Assembly (NCBI GenBank): GCA_029624815.1
Contig: JARSSH010000033.1
Location: 30,490-94,489 of the forward strand
Length of the DNA stretch: 64,000 nucleotides
DNA from: Candidatus Competibacter sp.
GTDB taxonomy: Bacteria > Pseudomonadota > Gammaproteobacteria > Competibacterales > Competibacteraceae
Direction: 5' to 3'
Each line of letters opens with the position of its first letter. Position 1 is the stretch's first letter. Made by a program: the position numbers and the translations under genes. Below the pieces are notes generated by a model. That model searched no databases. It had not been told where the DNA came from and saw nothing but the letters and a program-made list of their open reading frames with translations. Of the stretch, positions 44,937 through 55,881 are shown piece after piece.

Positions 44937-46808
44937 TCAGACGGCCAGTTTTTGCAGCTTGCGGCCGCCGTAGATGAAATTGACCAGCGCCCGCGAGCCG
45001 GTGACCGCCGTGAACATGGAGGTCAGGATGCCGATGCTGAGCGTGACCGCGAAGCCTTTGATCGGGCCGGTGCCGAAGCCGAACAGCATGATCGCCGCGA
45101 TCAGGGTGGTCAGGTTGGAATCGAGGATGGTGTCGAAAGCCCGGTCGAAACCGGCATGGATCGCCGCCTGCGGGCTGTTGCCGTTGCGAAGCTCCTCGCG
45201 GATGCGCTCGTAGATCAGCACGTTGGCGTCCACCGCCATGCCCATGGTCAGCACGATGCCGGCGATGCCGGGCAAGGTCAGCGTGGCTTGCAACATGGAG
45301 AGCGCGGCCACGATCAGCACCACGTTGGCGGCCAGCGCGGCGGTGGCGATGGCGCCGAACCAGCGGTAGCGCCCGACCATGAACGCGGCGATCACCAGCA
45401 GCGAGACCAGCGCGGCGCGGAAACCCTGCGCGATGTTTTCCTTGCCGGCGCTGGGGCCGACGGTGCGCTCCTCGATGATCTCGATCGGGCTGGCCAGCGC
45501 GCCGGCCCGCAGCAGCAGAGCCAGATCGCGGGCCTCGCGGGTGCTGTCCAGCCCGGTGATCTGAAAGCGCCGGCCCAGCCGGTCGCGGATGGTGGCGAGG
45601 TTGATGACTTCCTCGATCGTGTAGGCGGTTTTCTTTAACTCGCCGTCCACTCGCTTGGTCTCGGTCTTGTTCTCGATGAACACCACGCCCATGCGCTTGC
45701 CGATGTTGTCCTTGGTGGCGTCCTCGAAGCGCTTGGCCCCCTTGCCGTCCAGAGTGACGAACACCGCCGGCCCGCCGCTTTGCTGGTCCAGCCCGGAGGC
45801 GGCGTCGACGATGGAGTCGCCGGTGAGCATCACGCGCTTTTGCAGCAACACTGGCCGACCTTCGCGGTCCTTGTACAACCGCGAGTTGAGCGGAATGCGG
45901 CCGGTGGCGGCGGCCTGGGGCCAATCGTTTTCCTCGTCCGCCAGCCGGAATTCCAGGGTGGCGGTGGCGCCGAGGATTTCCTTAGCGCGGGCGGTGTCCT
46001 GCACGCCGGGCAGTTGCACCACGATGCGGTCGCTGCCCTGCTGCTGGATGATCGGTTCGGCCACCCCCAGTTCGTTGACCCGGTTGCGCAGGGTGGTGAT
46101 GTTCTGCTGCAAGGCGAAATCGCGCTTTTCCCGGATTTCCGGTTCGCCGAGAGTCAGTTTCAGGCCGAGCGGGTCCAGTTCGCTCTGTTGCAGACTGGGA
46201 AGTTGCTTGCGCAGCGCCTGGGCAGCCTTGTCGCGTTCGGCCTCATCCTTGAACTCGACTTGCACGCCACCGCTCGTTGCGCGGCCCACCGAAGCGTACA
46301 GCACCTTCTCGGCGCGCAACTGGGCGCGGACGTCCTCGACGTAGCTTTCCTCGACCTGCTTAACGGTGGCGTCCATGTCCACCTGCATCAGGAAATGCAC
46401 GCCGCCGCGCAGATCCAGGCCAAGATACATCGGGCTCAAGCCCAGCGCCCGCAGAAATCCCGGTTCCGAGGAGGCCAGGTTGAGGGCGACGATGTAGTCG
46501 CGGCCCAAGCGGTCCTTGAGGATGTCGGCGGCCTTGAGTTGTTCCTCCGGGTCGGCGAAGCGGACCAGCAGGCGATCGGCCTCCAGCTCCAGTCGTTTGT
46601 GGGGCAGCTTTTCGGCATCGAGCAGGGCGGCGACCCGATTCCGGAAGGTCGAATCGATGGCGATGTTGGCCCGGGCGCCGGAAATTTGCACCGCCGGATC
46701 CTCGCCGAACAGGTTGGGCAGCGCGAAGATCAGGCCCCACAGCATCACTAGGCCGATCAGCAGGTATTTCCACCAGGGGTATTGATTCAGGGTGTAAGGC
46801 GTGGCCAT
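44937..46808 (-). CDS. secD: protein-export membrane protein SecD
   Basis: A 623-residue partner of SecF. An N-terminal helix is followed by GLDLRGGVHFLMQVD (motif of the P1 head), the large periplasmic region with RNRVNELGVAEPIIQQQG and DRIVVQLPGV, and six C-terminal helices with GMAVDANVLIYERIREELRNG and AFDTILDSNLTTLIAA. Length matches E. coli SecD (615). It begins 36 bp after yajC. Confidence 0.97.
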   Translation of the reverse strand: MATPYTLNQYPWWKYLLIGLVMLWGLIFALPNLFGEDPAVQISGARANIAIDSTFRNRVAALLDAEKLPHKRLELEADRLLVRFADPEEQLKAADILKDRLGRDYIVALNLASSEPGFLRALGLSPMYLGLDLRGGVHFLMQVDMDATVKQVEESYVEDVRAQLRAEKVLYASVGRATSGGVQVEFKDEAERDKAAQALRKQLPSLQQSELDPLGLKLTLGEPEIREKRDFALQQNITTLRNRVNELGVAEPIIQQQGSDRIVVQLPGVQDTARAKEILGATATLEFRLADEENDWPQAAATGRIPLNSRLYKDREGRPVLLQKRVMLTGDSIVDAASGLDQQSGGPAVFVTLDGKGAKRFEDATKDNIGKRMGVVFIENKTETKRVDGELKKTAYTIEEVINLATIRDRLGRRFQITGLDSTREARDLALLLRAGALASPIEIIEERTVGPSAGKENIAQGFRAALVSLLVIAAFMVGRYRWFGAIATAALAANVVLIVAALSMLQATLTLPGIAGIVLTMGMAVDANVLIYERIREELRNGNSPQAAIHAGFDRAFDTILDSNLTTLIAAIMLFGFGTGPIKGFAVTLSIGILTSMFTAVTGSRALVNFIYGGRKLQKLAV

Positions 46809-46844
46809 GGAACGGCGTTTCCCGCGTGGCGCCGGGCGGCGCGA

Positions 46845-47195
46845 TTACAGAGCGCCTTTGTAGGTGCCCTTGGGCATCAGCGAGCCGACGGATTGTTTTT
46901 GAATCCTGATCTGCACGTTTTCGGCGATTTCGACCTGTACGAAATTCTCACCGACCTCGGTGATCCGGCCCAGCACGCCGCCGCCGGAGACGATTTCGTC
47001 GCCCTTCTTGATCGAATCCACCATTTGCTTGTGCTCTTTGGCGCGCTTGGTCTGGGGACGGATCAGCAGGAAGTAGAAGGCGCCGATCAGGATGATGGGG
47101 AACAGCAGGTTCATCAGGCCCAGTTCGCCGCTGGAAGGACCGCCGGTCTGCTGGGCGGCGGCGACGGGGATCAGGATGTTCAGGATGCTTTCCAC
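46845..47195 (-). CDS. yajC: preprotein translocase subunit YajC
   Basis: A 116-residue single-span membrane protein of the Sec holotranslocase accessory complex. It has the hydrophobic segment MNLLFPIILIGAFYFLLIRPQTKRAKEH and the SH3-like cytoplasmic part with KGDEIVSGGGVLGRITEVGENFVQVEIA. It is the first gene of yajC-secDF. The tgt gene that usually precedes it is not here; pgm lies on the far side of a 320-bp gap. Confidence 0.96.
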   Translation of the reverse strand: MESILNILIPVAAAQQTGGPSSGELGLMNLLFPIILIGAFYFLLIRPQTKRAKEHKQMVDSIKKGDEIVSGGGVLGRITEVGENFVQVEIAENVQIRIQKQSVGSLMPKGTYKGAL

Positions 47196-47515
47196 GGTAG
47201 TTCCTCTTGGTTTACCGGTCTCGGTCCGCGGTCGCGCTGGCGAGCATCGGAGCGGCCGTTAGCGGCGCCGGGCAGCGGAGTTCGCACGGGGACGGGCAGG
47301 GGGTCTGATTCAAAGCGCGTCATTATACACAGGCGGATACACAGGCGGCGAAATTTGCCCGCGTTTTTCGTCAAGACGCCGTTGCGAACGCGCTGGCCAC
47401 CCTGCGCCGTACCGCCCAGGTCGGATCTGGTTTCCCCAGCGGACATTTCAAGGGTTCGGCCCCCCTCCATCCGTGGAAGAGGGCAAGGCGGGATCGGTTT
47501 GGAGGAGAGACAGCG
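47196..47515 (-). promoter_or_regulatory. yajC-secDF leader region with a -10-like box
   Basis: This 320-bp non-coding stretch lies between the pgm stop and the yajC start. On the minus strand TATAAT occurs at 47322-47327, about 127 bp before yajC. Next to it TACACAGGCGG is repeated with one base between copies (from about 47326 to 47348). No convincing -35 is present. I see no gene or riboswitch here. Confidence 0.35.
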
Positions 47516-49150
<1,635 letters not shown>

Positions 49151-49244
49151 TCAGGACTCTCCTTGGGGTTTTTCGGGATGCAGCGCATTATGCGCCTGTT
49201 GGCCACAGGATAGAACAAGCGGCGGTGGTCGGTGGGGGGCCGCC

Positions 49245-51401
49245 TTACAGGCGGCGCAGGTCGAAGGTGTAGGGAGTCAGGGCAGCCAGCGGCGGTTCCA
49301 GCGGCGCCGCGGCGGGGGCGGTTTCGAGCCGTTCCGTCACGAAACGTTCGACCCGGCGGAACGCGGCCTCCTCCAAGTCGCGAGGCAGACCGTCGTAACC
49401 GCCTCCCTGCGGTTGCCATTCATGCAAAGTGAGCCGCAACGCGTCCGGTTGGCCGGGGTGGCTCAACAGCAATTCGATCGGACCCTGTGCTTCCAGCGTG
49501 GGATGCAGGCCGGTCCAGGGTTTGAAGCGGCGGTAGCGCAGCCCGTATACCCATGTTTCGCCGTCCATCTCGTCTTCTCGGCGTAGCGGCAACCGGTAGC
49601 CATTCACCGTCAGCCGCCAGTCGGCAAGATCCCGAGCCTGTTGCCCGGCGTCGGGGTCGGAGCGTAGGCCGATTTCCAGTCGCGCGCTGCTGGCGTCCAC
49701 CAGTCGGGAATGACCGTGCTCTTGGGTCAGCGCGTCGCCCAGCAATGGCCAGAATTCCAGGCCGCGCCGGACGGTGAGCCGGCAGCCGCCAAACACCGCC
49801 TCGGTCAGCCAGTGGTAGCTGTCGTCCAGGAGTTCCGCGATCAGCGCTTGGCCCAGTCCCAGACCGGCGCGGGCCAGTTCGTCCAACACCTCCCACAGAT
49901 CGGCGCGCAGGTAGTAGGGGAGGGCGAAGCGGTCATGCAGTTCTCGACCCCAGCGGGTCGGTTCGGGATAATCCGGCGTCTGGGTCAGCATGGCGGCGAT
50001 GGCCCGCAGCAGCGCCGCCAGGGTGGCCAGCCGTTCCGGGGTGGGCGGCATGCGAAAAGCGCGAAATTCCACCAGCCCCAATTGGCCGCGGCCGGGCAGG
50101 TAGGGGTTCCACAGCTTTTCGATATTGATTTCGGCGCGGTGTGGGTTGCCGGCCGGGTCGGCTAGAAAAGGCGACAGGCTTTGCCAGAGCAGTTCCGGCG
50201 TCGGGTTGCGCTGACGCTTGAGCAGCGCAAGGGCCAGCGCCATTTCCTCGAAAATATCGGTGGTCCGTTCGTCAGGGCGCGGCGCTTGACTGGAACTGCC
50301 GACAAAATCGCCGGCGAAATAAAACGACAGGGCTGGGTGGCGGTTGAAGTAGGCGAGCAGCGCCGGCAGCAACTGAGGCTGGCTCAGAAACGGGCTGCGA
50401 TCCGGGTTGGGGCCGCCCAGGGTCAGTTGGCCGCCGCCCCCGGAGTCGGTGCACTGGCCGTTGTAATGCAGTCGGTAGGGCGCCAGACCGGCGGCGGCGG
50501 CGGCGGCGAACCAGGATCGGCTTTCGTGCAGGAAAGTGGTGACATCCGCCGCCGGCGCCATGTTGGTTTCCACCACGGCGGGGTCGGGGGTCAGCGTGGT
50601 CCAGGCCACGCTGGCGTCCACCGGCGGGGAAAAGCCGGTGAGGATCAACCCCGGCAGCCCGGCGGCCTTGGCCGCCGCGCCGACCGCCGCCAGCAATTGT
50701 TGAAACATCCCTCCCTCGGGGCAGGCCGGCAGTTCCACGCAGGGCGCGGCAACCGCCTCCAAACCTTGTTCCGGGCCGGGCCAACCGATACCGAGCAGGA
50801 ATGTTCCCTGTTCCGCCAGTTCGTCGCATGGTCCTTGCGGTGGAATCGGCTGGCCGTGCAGGCTGGGACGGGCCAGCCGCGGATCCCGCTCGGGGTTGGC
50901 CAGCAGCGGCAGCCGGTCGCGGCGGAACACGATGCGCAGGCTGGGGTAGGCATCGACCGCGAACAACAGCGCGGGCCAACCGAACGCGCCGAGCCGTTGG
51001 GCGAGCTGTTCCCAAAAGTCCTCAAGCGAGTCGGTGGGCAGGGCGGCGAGTGCGTCGATCGACAATGGGTCGGGCGGGCCGGACCAGACCGCTTGACCAT
51101 CGCGCCGTCGGTACAGTCCCAGGCTCCAGCGCGGCCGGTCTTCCTTGGGATACTGCCGGCCCAGGGTCCGCAGGATCGCCGCGCCCGGCGTTTGTTCGAG
51201 GGCCTGAGCCAGCATGTGCCGGGCGCGCGCTTCCTTGGTCGGGCCGAGGGCATTGTGCAACCATTCCGGGGCTTCGGAGCCACGGTCGGTGAAGGTCGGT
51301 TCGGCGCCAACCCAAATCGCCAGATCGCGGCGTCTGATAAGTTCGTCGTGGGAGCGAATGGCCTGATCGAAAGCCGGATCGGTTGTTTTCATGGCGCCCA
51401 T
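49245..51401 (-). CDS. stand-alone DUF2126 protein
   Basis: A protein of about 718 residues in the DUF2126 family. Typical blocks are DLAIWVGAEPTFTDR at the N-terminus, DPAVVETNMAPAADV, CTDSGGGGQLTLGGPNPDRSPF, EINIEKLWNPYLPGRGQLGLVEFRAFRMPPTPE and the C-terminal RRFKPWTGLHPTLEAQGP. In many bacteria DUF2126 is the C-terminal part of an approximately 1100-residue protein that begins with a transglutaminase-like domain; that domain is missing here. The family is often found with alpha-E and ATP-grasp proteins, none of which are adjacent. The start is uncertain between 51401 and 51392. Function unknown. Confidence 0.88.
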   Translation of the reverse strand: MGAMKTTDPAFDQAIRSHDELIRRRDLAIWVGAEPTFTDRGSEAPEWLHNALGPTKEARARHMLAQALEQTPGAAILRTLGRQYPKEDRPRWSLGLYRRRDGQAVWSGPPDPLSIDALAALPTDSLEDFWEQLAQRLGAFGWPALLFAVDAYPSLRIVFRRDRLPLLANPERDPRLARPSLHGQPIPPQGPCDELAEQGTFLLGIGWPGPEQGLEAVAAPCVELPACPEGGMFQQLLAAVGAAAKAAGLPGLILTGFSPPVDASVAWTTLTPDPAVVETNMAPAADVTTFLHESRSWFAAAAAAGLAPYRLHYNGQCTDSGGGGQLTLGGPNPDRSPFLSQPQLLPALLAYFNRHPALSFYFAGDFVGSSSQAPRPDERTTDIFEEMALALALLKRQRNPTPELLWQSLSPFLADPAGNPHRAEINIEKLWNPYLPGRGQLGLVEFRAFRMPPTPERLATLAALLRAIAAMLTQTPDYPEPTRWGRELHDRFALPYYLRADLWEVLDELARAGLGLGQALIAELLDDSYHWLTEAVFGGCRLTVRRGLEFWPLLGDALTQEHGHSRLVDASSARLEIGLRSDPDAGQQARDLADWRLTVNGYRLPLRREDEMDGETWVYGLRYRRFKPWTGLHPTLEAQGPIELLLSHPGQPDALRLTLHEWQPQGGGYDGLPRDLEEAAFRRVERFVTERLETAPAAAPLEPPLAALTPYTFDLRRL

Positions 51402-51511
51402 GCTATCCGGAAACAAATTGGCGCGGCATTCTACGAGATTTCAGGTGCGGAGGTAACGGTTATTGCCGTCTTCGGCTGAATTCAAGCCTGTTTACGATGT
51501 GGGCGGACAGC

Positions 51512-52222
51512 TTATGGATCGGTGGCGGCGCGGCCGATGGCCCAGATTTCGATATCCGCCGCGCCACTGGCCCGTAGGATGCGGGAGCACTCGGCAACGG
51601 TGCTGGCGGTGGTGACGACATCGTCCATCAGCGCCACTCGCTGTCCCGCCAGGGACTGGCTGGCGGTAAACGCCCCGCTCAGGTTACTGTAGCGACGGCC
51701 GGCGTCCAGTTGGGTTTGCGGGGTGGTGTGTCGCGTGCGGCGCAAGCCGTCGGCCAGCAGCGGGATGTTAAAGCGGCGAGCGCTGGGGCGCGCCAATTCC
51801 AGCGCCTGATTGAACCCGCGTTCCCGCAGGCGCAGCGGATGCAGCGGGACCGGAATGATACAATCGGGCGGCGGCGCGTCCCGCTCGGCCAGCGCCCCCG
51901 CGAACAGCTCGCCCAACAGTCGGGCATGACTCAGCCGGCGGTTGAATTTTAGCCCGAGAATTAAAAAATCCATCGGCGCTCGATAGTGAAAGGGCACGAA
52001 GGCGCGATCGAAGCGGTAAGCTCGCGCCCGGCAGCGCTCGCAGTCGCCATCGGAGTCCGCCGCCAGCGGTAGGGCGCAACCCCGGCAGGCGTGCGTGTTG
52101 CGCGGCAGATCGGTCCCGCAACCGGCGCACAAATCGCGGCCGTCCACGCCGGCGGCCCCGCACAGCAGGCAGGTCGGCGGCAGGAGCCTGTGTTGCAGGG
52201 CGCGTAACCAGGCAACATTCAT
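51512..52222 (-). CDS. comF: ComF-family phosphoribosyltransferase-like protein
   Basis: A 236-residue protein related to ComF/GntX. An N-terminal zinc-binding region holds cysteine pairs (CLLCGAAG, CAGCGTDL, CRGCALPL, CERCRARA), followed by a phosphoribosyltransferase domain with IIPVPLHPLRLRERGFNQALELA and the PRPP loop VALMDDVVTTASTV. ComF is tied to DNA uptake or use of DNA in several bacteria. A bioC or bioH neighbour often seen is absent. It is divergent from the membrane protein gene by 98 bp. Confidence 0.94.
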   Translation of the reverse strand: MNVAWLRALQHRLLPPTCLLCGAAGVDGRDLCAGCGTDLPRNTHACRGCALPLAADSDGDCERCRARAYRFDRAFVPFHYRAPMDFLILGLKFNRRLSHARLLGELFAGALAERDAPPPDCIIPVPLHPLRLRERGFNQALELARPSARRFNIPLLADGLRRTRHTTPQTQLDAGRRYSNLSGAFTASQSLAGQRVALMDDVVTTASTVAECSRILRASGAADIEIWAIGRAATDP

Positions 52223-52320
52223 GGCGCGCCGCCTAGAGGCGACCGCGCCGCGACAGCTTCCCGGGGCCGCCCGGTTATTCGGCGGAGCCTGGGTCTATGG
52301 GTTAAGGCAAGGGTCTTGCG

Positions 52321-52761
52321 ATGAAAATTGTCGAACAAAGCGAAAATACCGCCATCGGCAAGGTGGCGCGCGGCTCGTCCGCCAAGCGGGCTTCCACGCT
52401 AATGAATTACGGCAACCTGATCGCGATTCTCGTGCCGTTTCCTCTGTTGATTTTCTGGTTCGGCGCCTCGATGCTGGTGTACGCGATGAACCGCCATCAT
52501 CCCAACCCGAAAGTGGGGCATTACACCCAGCAGGCGGCTTATCGCTTTTATGGCGTCACCGGTTTTTTCATCGTGGTCGCGACGTTTATTCCCGGCGGCG
52601 GCTGGCGCTGGCATCTGGCTGCCTGGATTCTGGCGGCGCTGGTTCTGATCCCCTGGTCGATTATGGACTTGCGGCGCATCCGCCGCGATGAGTGGGTGGA
52701 TATTCCCCTGGACGACGCGGGCCATCCGCTGTCCGGCGCCGTCGCGTCTCAGGGGGGCTGA
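52321..52761 (+). CDS. small integral membrane protein, unknown family
   Basis: A 146-residue protein with a polar N-terminus (about 28 residues) and three hydrophobic stretches, near 33-56 (LIAILVPFPLLIFWFGASMLVY), 76-92 (GVTGFFIVVATFIP) and 96-112 (WHLAAWILAALVLIPW). A conserved-looking loop reads MNRHHPNPKVGHYTQQAAYRF-like, rich in His. The tail is cytoplasmic or periplasmic and polar. I do not recognise the family. The following cyclase-like gene is in the same direction after 77 bp. Confidence 0.65.
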   Translation: MKIVEQSENTAIGKVARGSSAKRASTLMNYGNLIAILVPFPLLIFWFGASMLVYAMNRHHPNPKVGHYTQQAAYRFYGVTGFFIVVATFIPGGGWRWHLAAWILAALVLIPWSIMDLRRIRRDEWVDIPLDDAGHPLSGAVASQGG

Positions 52762-52838
52762 TTCGGACCGTCGGCCCTGTCTTCCAGCGGGATCGGCGCG
52801 ACGCTGGCCGCCCGGGTTTTTCAGGAGGCGACAACATT

Positions 52839-53840
52839 ATGAACGATGCGATTCTTTCCCTGGAAAGTATCGGCTTGCCGGCGTTCCTGCAGGAACTCGG
52901 CAGCGTCGTGATCATGCTACTGGACGAAAATAGTCGCATTTTGGCCGCTAACCGCGGCTTCCTGCGGCTGGCGTCGTCGTTGGAAACGGGTGGCCAACCC
53001 TGGGATGCGCGCACGCTATTTCTCAGCCCCCACTTGGAGGACGTGCAGGCGCTGGTACCGTATCAGGGGCGCGCGTTGCTGTTGTATCGGGGCATGCTGA
53101 ACATGGTCCGCGCCGACCGGCAAACCCACTCCCTGCAGGGCCATATTTACCACTGGCCACAGGGGCGCTTACTGGTGGCGGCCGAGTGCGATATGGAGGG
53201 GTTGGAGGCGCTGGGAGCGACGGTGTTGCAACTGAACGCCGCACTGGCCAGGATTCGACGCCAGTCGTCGCGCGCCAACCGAGAGCCGCGGCGCAACGAA
53301 GCAATGGCCGGAAAACCGACGTATTTCGATTTGTTGACGGAAGTCGGCAACCGGCGGCGCCTGGAAGAGACGGTGGCCGCGGAGGTCGAGCGCAGCCGCC
53401 GCCACCGTTACCCACTCTGTTTACTAATCGCGGATCTGGATCATTTCAGGCAGATTAACGAACGTTGGGGGCGCACGACCGGCGATGAGGTTTTGCGAGA
53501 TTTCGCGACCCTGTTGCGCGCCCACAGTCGGCAGGGCGACTTGGTGGCGCGGTTCGGCGAGGACGGATTCGTCGTACTGTTGCCGGAAACTTTATTGGAG
53601 CCGGCGGCAACCGGCGCCGAATGTCTCCGTCAGCGGCTGGAATGGCGGTCGATCCTGCCGCGGCATGGGCCGATCACCGCCAGCTTTGGCGTGGCGATGC
53701 GGGCCGAGGGGGAAGGCGGCGAGAATCTGCTGTGGCGCGTTGGACAGGCACTGTGCCGCTCGAAGCGGGAGGGCCGCAACCGAGTGACCCAGTCGATCGC
53801 CTCTGGCCAAAACGCGGCTCCGAATGTGAGCAGTTGCTGA
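52839..53840 (+). CDS. PAS-like / degenerate GGDEF protein
   Basis: A 333-residue cytoplasmic protein. Residues 10-130 look like a PAS domain (VIMLLDENSRILAANRGFLRLA). The C-terminal GGDEF domain starts with FDLLTEVGNRRRLEE and keeps DLDHFRQINERWG, but the active-site turn reads FGEDGF rather than GGDEF, so two of five signature residues differ. It is probably unable to make cyclic-di-GMP and may act as a receptor or adaptor. AGGAGG lies ten bases before the ATG. Confidence 0.85.
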   Translation: MNDAILSLESIGLPAFLQELGSVVIMLLDENSRILAANRGFLRLASSLETGGQPWDARTLFLSPHLEDVQALVPYQGRALLLYRGMLNMVRADRQTHSLQGHIYHWPQGRLLVAAECDMEGLEALGATVLQLNAALARIRRQSSRANREPRRNEAMAGKPTYFDLLTEVGNRRRLEETVAAEVERSRRHRYPLCLLIADLDHFRQINERWGRTTGDEVLRDFATLLRAHSRQGDLVARFGEDGFVVLLPETLLEPAATGAECLRQRLEWRSILPRHGPITASFGVAMRAEGEGGENLLWRVGQALCRSKREGRNRVTQSIASGQNAAPNVSSC

Positions 53841-53951
53841 GGGTGCGGTGGTCCGCTGGGGTTCGGGAGCGTTCCAGAAGCGTCTGTGGTTTTGGCATGT
53901 TTTATGCCTTAAAACTTCCGCCGCACATACTTTAACCCAAGGATCTTCCAC

Positions 53952-54146
53952 ATGTTGCAAACCGTCGCCACTGTTCCCACGCCCTGCATGATCGAACTCC
54001 TGGAACTGATCGCACTCGCCAATCGGTGCGATGCCGAGCCGCGCCTGCGCGAATACTTGCAACATTGCCGTCGCGCCGGCTATGAACCGCCACTTGAGCT
54101 GCTTGATTTGGCGCGTGATCATATTGAGCGTAAACGCGTTTGCTAG
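53952..54146 (+). CDS. 64-residue protein, unknown
   Basis: A short protein with an AAGGATC leader before its ATG. It reads MIELLELIALANRCDAEPRL then CRRAGYEPPLELLDLARDHIE, predicted as two or three amphipathic helices with four cysteines in total but no CxxC pair. No family is recognised. The case for a gene rests on a leader, codon use like the neighbours, and a terminator hairpin 45 bp beyond the stop. Confidence 0.5.
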   Translation: MLQTVATVPTPCMIELLELIALANRCDAEPRLREYLQHCRRAGYEPPLELLDLARDHIERKRVC

Positions 54147-54190
54147 CGCCGCGGCCAGCGGTCCAATCCGACCGCGACCGGGCTGAAATG

Positions 54191-54222
54191 AACCATCCAA
54201 GGCCAGGCGCCTGGGTGGTTTT
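54191..54222 (+). terminator. intrinsic terminator after the 64-residue gene
   Basis: AACCATCCAAGGC (54191-54203) pairs with GCCTGGGTGGTT (54209-54220) with one G-T pair and one bulge. TTTT ends at 54222. It lies between the rightward small gene and leftward ureF and fits an end for the rightward transcript. Confidence 0.6.
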
Positions 54223-54250
54223 GGCGCCTCATTCGGTTGCATGGAAGCCG

Positions 54251-54928
54251 CTATGATCGGAATAGCCGCGAATACTGGGTTTCGTGCAGCGCTCCGGCCA
54301 GCGCCAGCCCCGGTGCGGCGCCGCCGATGTCTTCATCCGCAAGTGTCAGCCCTTCTTCAACCGCGCTGGCGATGACCGGGCCGGCGGCGGCCAGCAGGCG
54401 CTGACAGGCAGTCTGACCGAGTGGGAGCAGGCGAGTTGCGGCGACCACCTGGTTTTCGGTCCAGGCCCAGGCGTAGCCGGCGGCGGCTTCCGGCAGCGGG
54501 ATATCCCACTTCACCGCCGCCAGGCCGAACAGGGTGGCGAAGCATACCCGAGGCGCGTTCCGCCACGGTTCCGCTTCCACGATGCCCAGGTCGGTCAGCA
54601 ATCGGGCCAGCGCCGCGCCAAGATGGCGATCTTCCCGTTGCAATTCCGCTGCTTCGCGCGAGGCGTACAGTCGGGCGTTCCAGCGCCGCGCCGCCTCCGG
54701 GTCAGCGGCGCGCCAGCTCCGGTATAGCCGGGCGAACACCGGCAGATCCAGACGCCGCACGCCGTGACCGAGCAGGCCGAGAATCCAATCGCCGGCGCTG
54801 GCTTCGTCCCGTACCCAGCCGCGTTCCACCGCGCATTCCAGTCCCTGCGAATAGGCGTAAGCCCCCACCGGCAGGGAAGGGCTGCACAATTGCAGCAGGC
54901 GCGGCAGGTTGGAAAGCGTTAGCGACAT
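54251..54928 (-). CDS. ureF: urease accessory protein UreF
   Basis: A 225-residue nickel-insertion factor that binds UreD and gates UreG on the urease apoenzyme. Family blocks are LLQLCSPSLPVGAYAYSQGLE at the N-terminus, WILGLLGHGVRRLDLPVFARLY, and the C-terminal WTENQVVAATRLLPLGQTACQRLL. The usual C-terminal YSRLFRS is present, which is needed for complex formation in the family. ureG, normally next, is not in the window, nor are ureABC or ureD. Confidence 0.95.
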   Translation of the reverse strand: MSLTLSNLPRLLQLCSPSLPVGAYAYSQGLECAVERGWVRDEASAGDWILGLLGHGVRRLDLPVFARLYRSWRAADPEAARRWNARLYASREAAELQREDRHLGAALARLLTDLGIVEAEPWRNAPRVCFATLFGLAAVKWDIPLPEAAAGYAWAWTENQVVAATRLLPLGQTACQRLLAAAGPVIASAVEEGLTLADEDIGGAAPGLALAGALHETQYSRLFRS

Positions 54929-54975
54929 GCGGGGATGGGCGGGTGAGAGCCGAGGGCGCGGGCGATGGCGACCGG

Positions 54976-55881
54976 TTAGCGGGGCTGGCCGAGGCCGGCG
55001 AGCGCATTGCGCGCGTATCCCTTGCGCTGGATTTTGTCCTGATACATCGCCTCGTCGGCTCGACGCAGTGCGTCTTCCAGCAAACAGGGGTTGGTGGCGA
55101 TACCGGCGCCCAGCGACATGGAAATGGGGAAAATCACTTCCCGGTGGTTGAAGGTGTCCATGGTGGCGCGGATTTGAGCGATGGCGATGCCGGCCTGCTC
55201 TTCATCGGCCCCATGCAGGACGATGGCGAACTCGTCGCCGCCGATGCGCGCCACCACATCCTCGGCTCGCGTGCTGTGCTGGAGCACTTGCGCGGCCTTC
55301 TTGATCAGCAGATCGCCGACTTGGTGGCCGCCGGCATCGTTGGCGGTCTTGAGGCCGTCCAGATCGGCGATCAGAAAACCGACCGGGTAATCGCCCGCTG
55401 CGGCGCGTAGCCGGTCGAGTTCCTCGTTGAAGTAGGCGCGGTTGTACAAGCCGGTGAGGGAATCGTGCACGCTCAGATAGCGAACCTTTTCCTCGGCGGC
55501 GCGCTTCTCCCGAAGGGCCTGGATCATCTGATTGAAGGAATCGGAAAATTCCCCGAGAAAATCGACCTGCTGATCGAGGTCGCCCGCCGCCACCCGCTGG
55601 GTTTGCCAGGTTAGATGGCGCAGGCTGGATTGCAGGTGCTTGAGCGGGCCGAGCAGGTGGACGCCCGGCGGCGCGTCTTGGGCCAGATCGCCGTTGGCCA
55701 GGGTGATGGCAAAGTGGCGTAAAGCCTCCAGCGCGTCCAGGAGGCGGTCGAAATGCTCGCCGAAGGTTTGCAGATCCGGCGTCAGCCCGACCGGTCGCAG
55801 CGGGCTCGCGCCCCGCGCGGCCAGCAGTTTTTCGATCCTACCGGCCGCCGCCGTCAGATAGCGGCGGTCGTCCTCGTTCAT
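54976..55881 (-). CDS. HAMP-like / GGDEF diguanylate cyclase paired with a V4R sensor
   Basis: A 301-residue cytoplasmic protein. Residues 1-130 are helical with a HAMP-like stretch (RVAAGDLDQQVDFLGEFSDSFNQMIQALREKRAAE). The GGDEF domain starts with DSLTGLYNRAYFNEE and carries the intact RIGGDEFAIVLHG, so it should make cyclic-di-GMP; no RxxD inhibitory site is obvious just upstream. Its ATG overlaps the V4R stop by four bases (ATGA), giving tight translational coupling. No transmembrane segment is present, so the signal must come from the cytoplasm. Confidence 0.92.
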   Translation of the reverse strand: MNEDDRRYLTAAAGRIEKLLAARGASPLRPVGLTPDLQTFGEHFDRLLDALEALRHFAITLANGDLAQDAPPGVHLLGPLKHLQSSLRHLTWQTQRVAAGDLDQQVDFLGEFSDSFNQMIQALREKRAAEEKVRYLSVHDSLTGLYNRAYFNEELDRLRAAAGDYPVGFLIADLDGLKTANDAGGHQVGDLLIKKAAQVLQHSTRAEDVVARIGGDEFAIVLHGADEEQAGIAIAQIRATMDTFNHREVIFPISMSLGAGIATNPCLLEDALRRADEAMYQDKIQRKGYARNALAGLGQPR

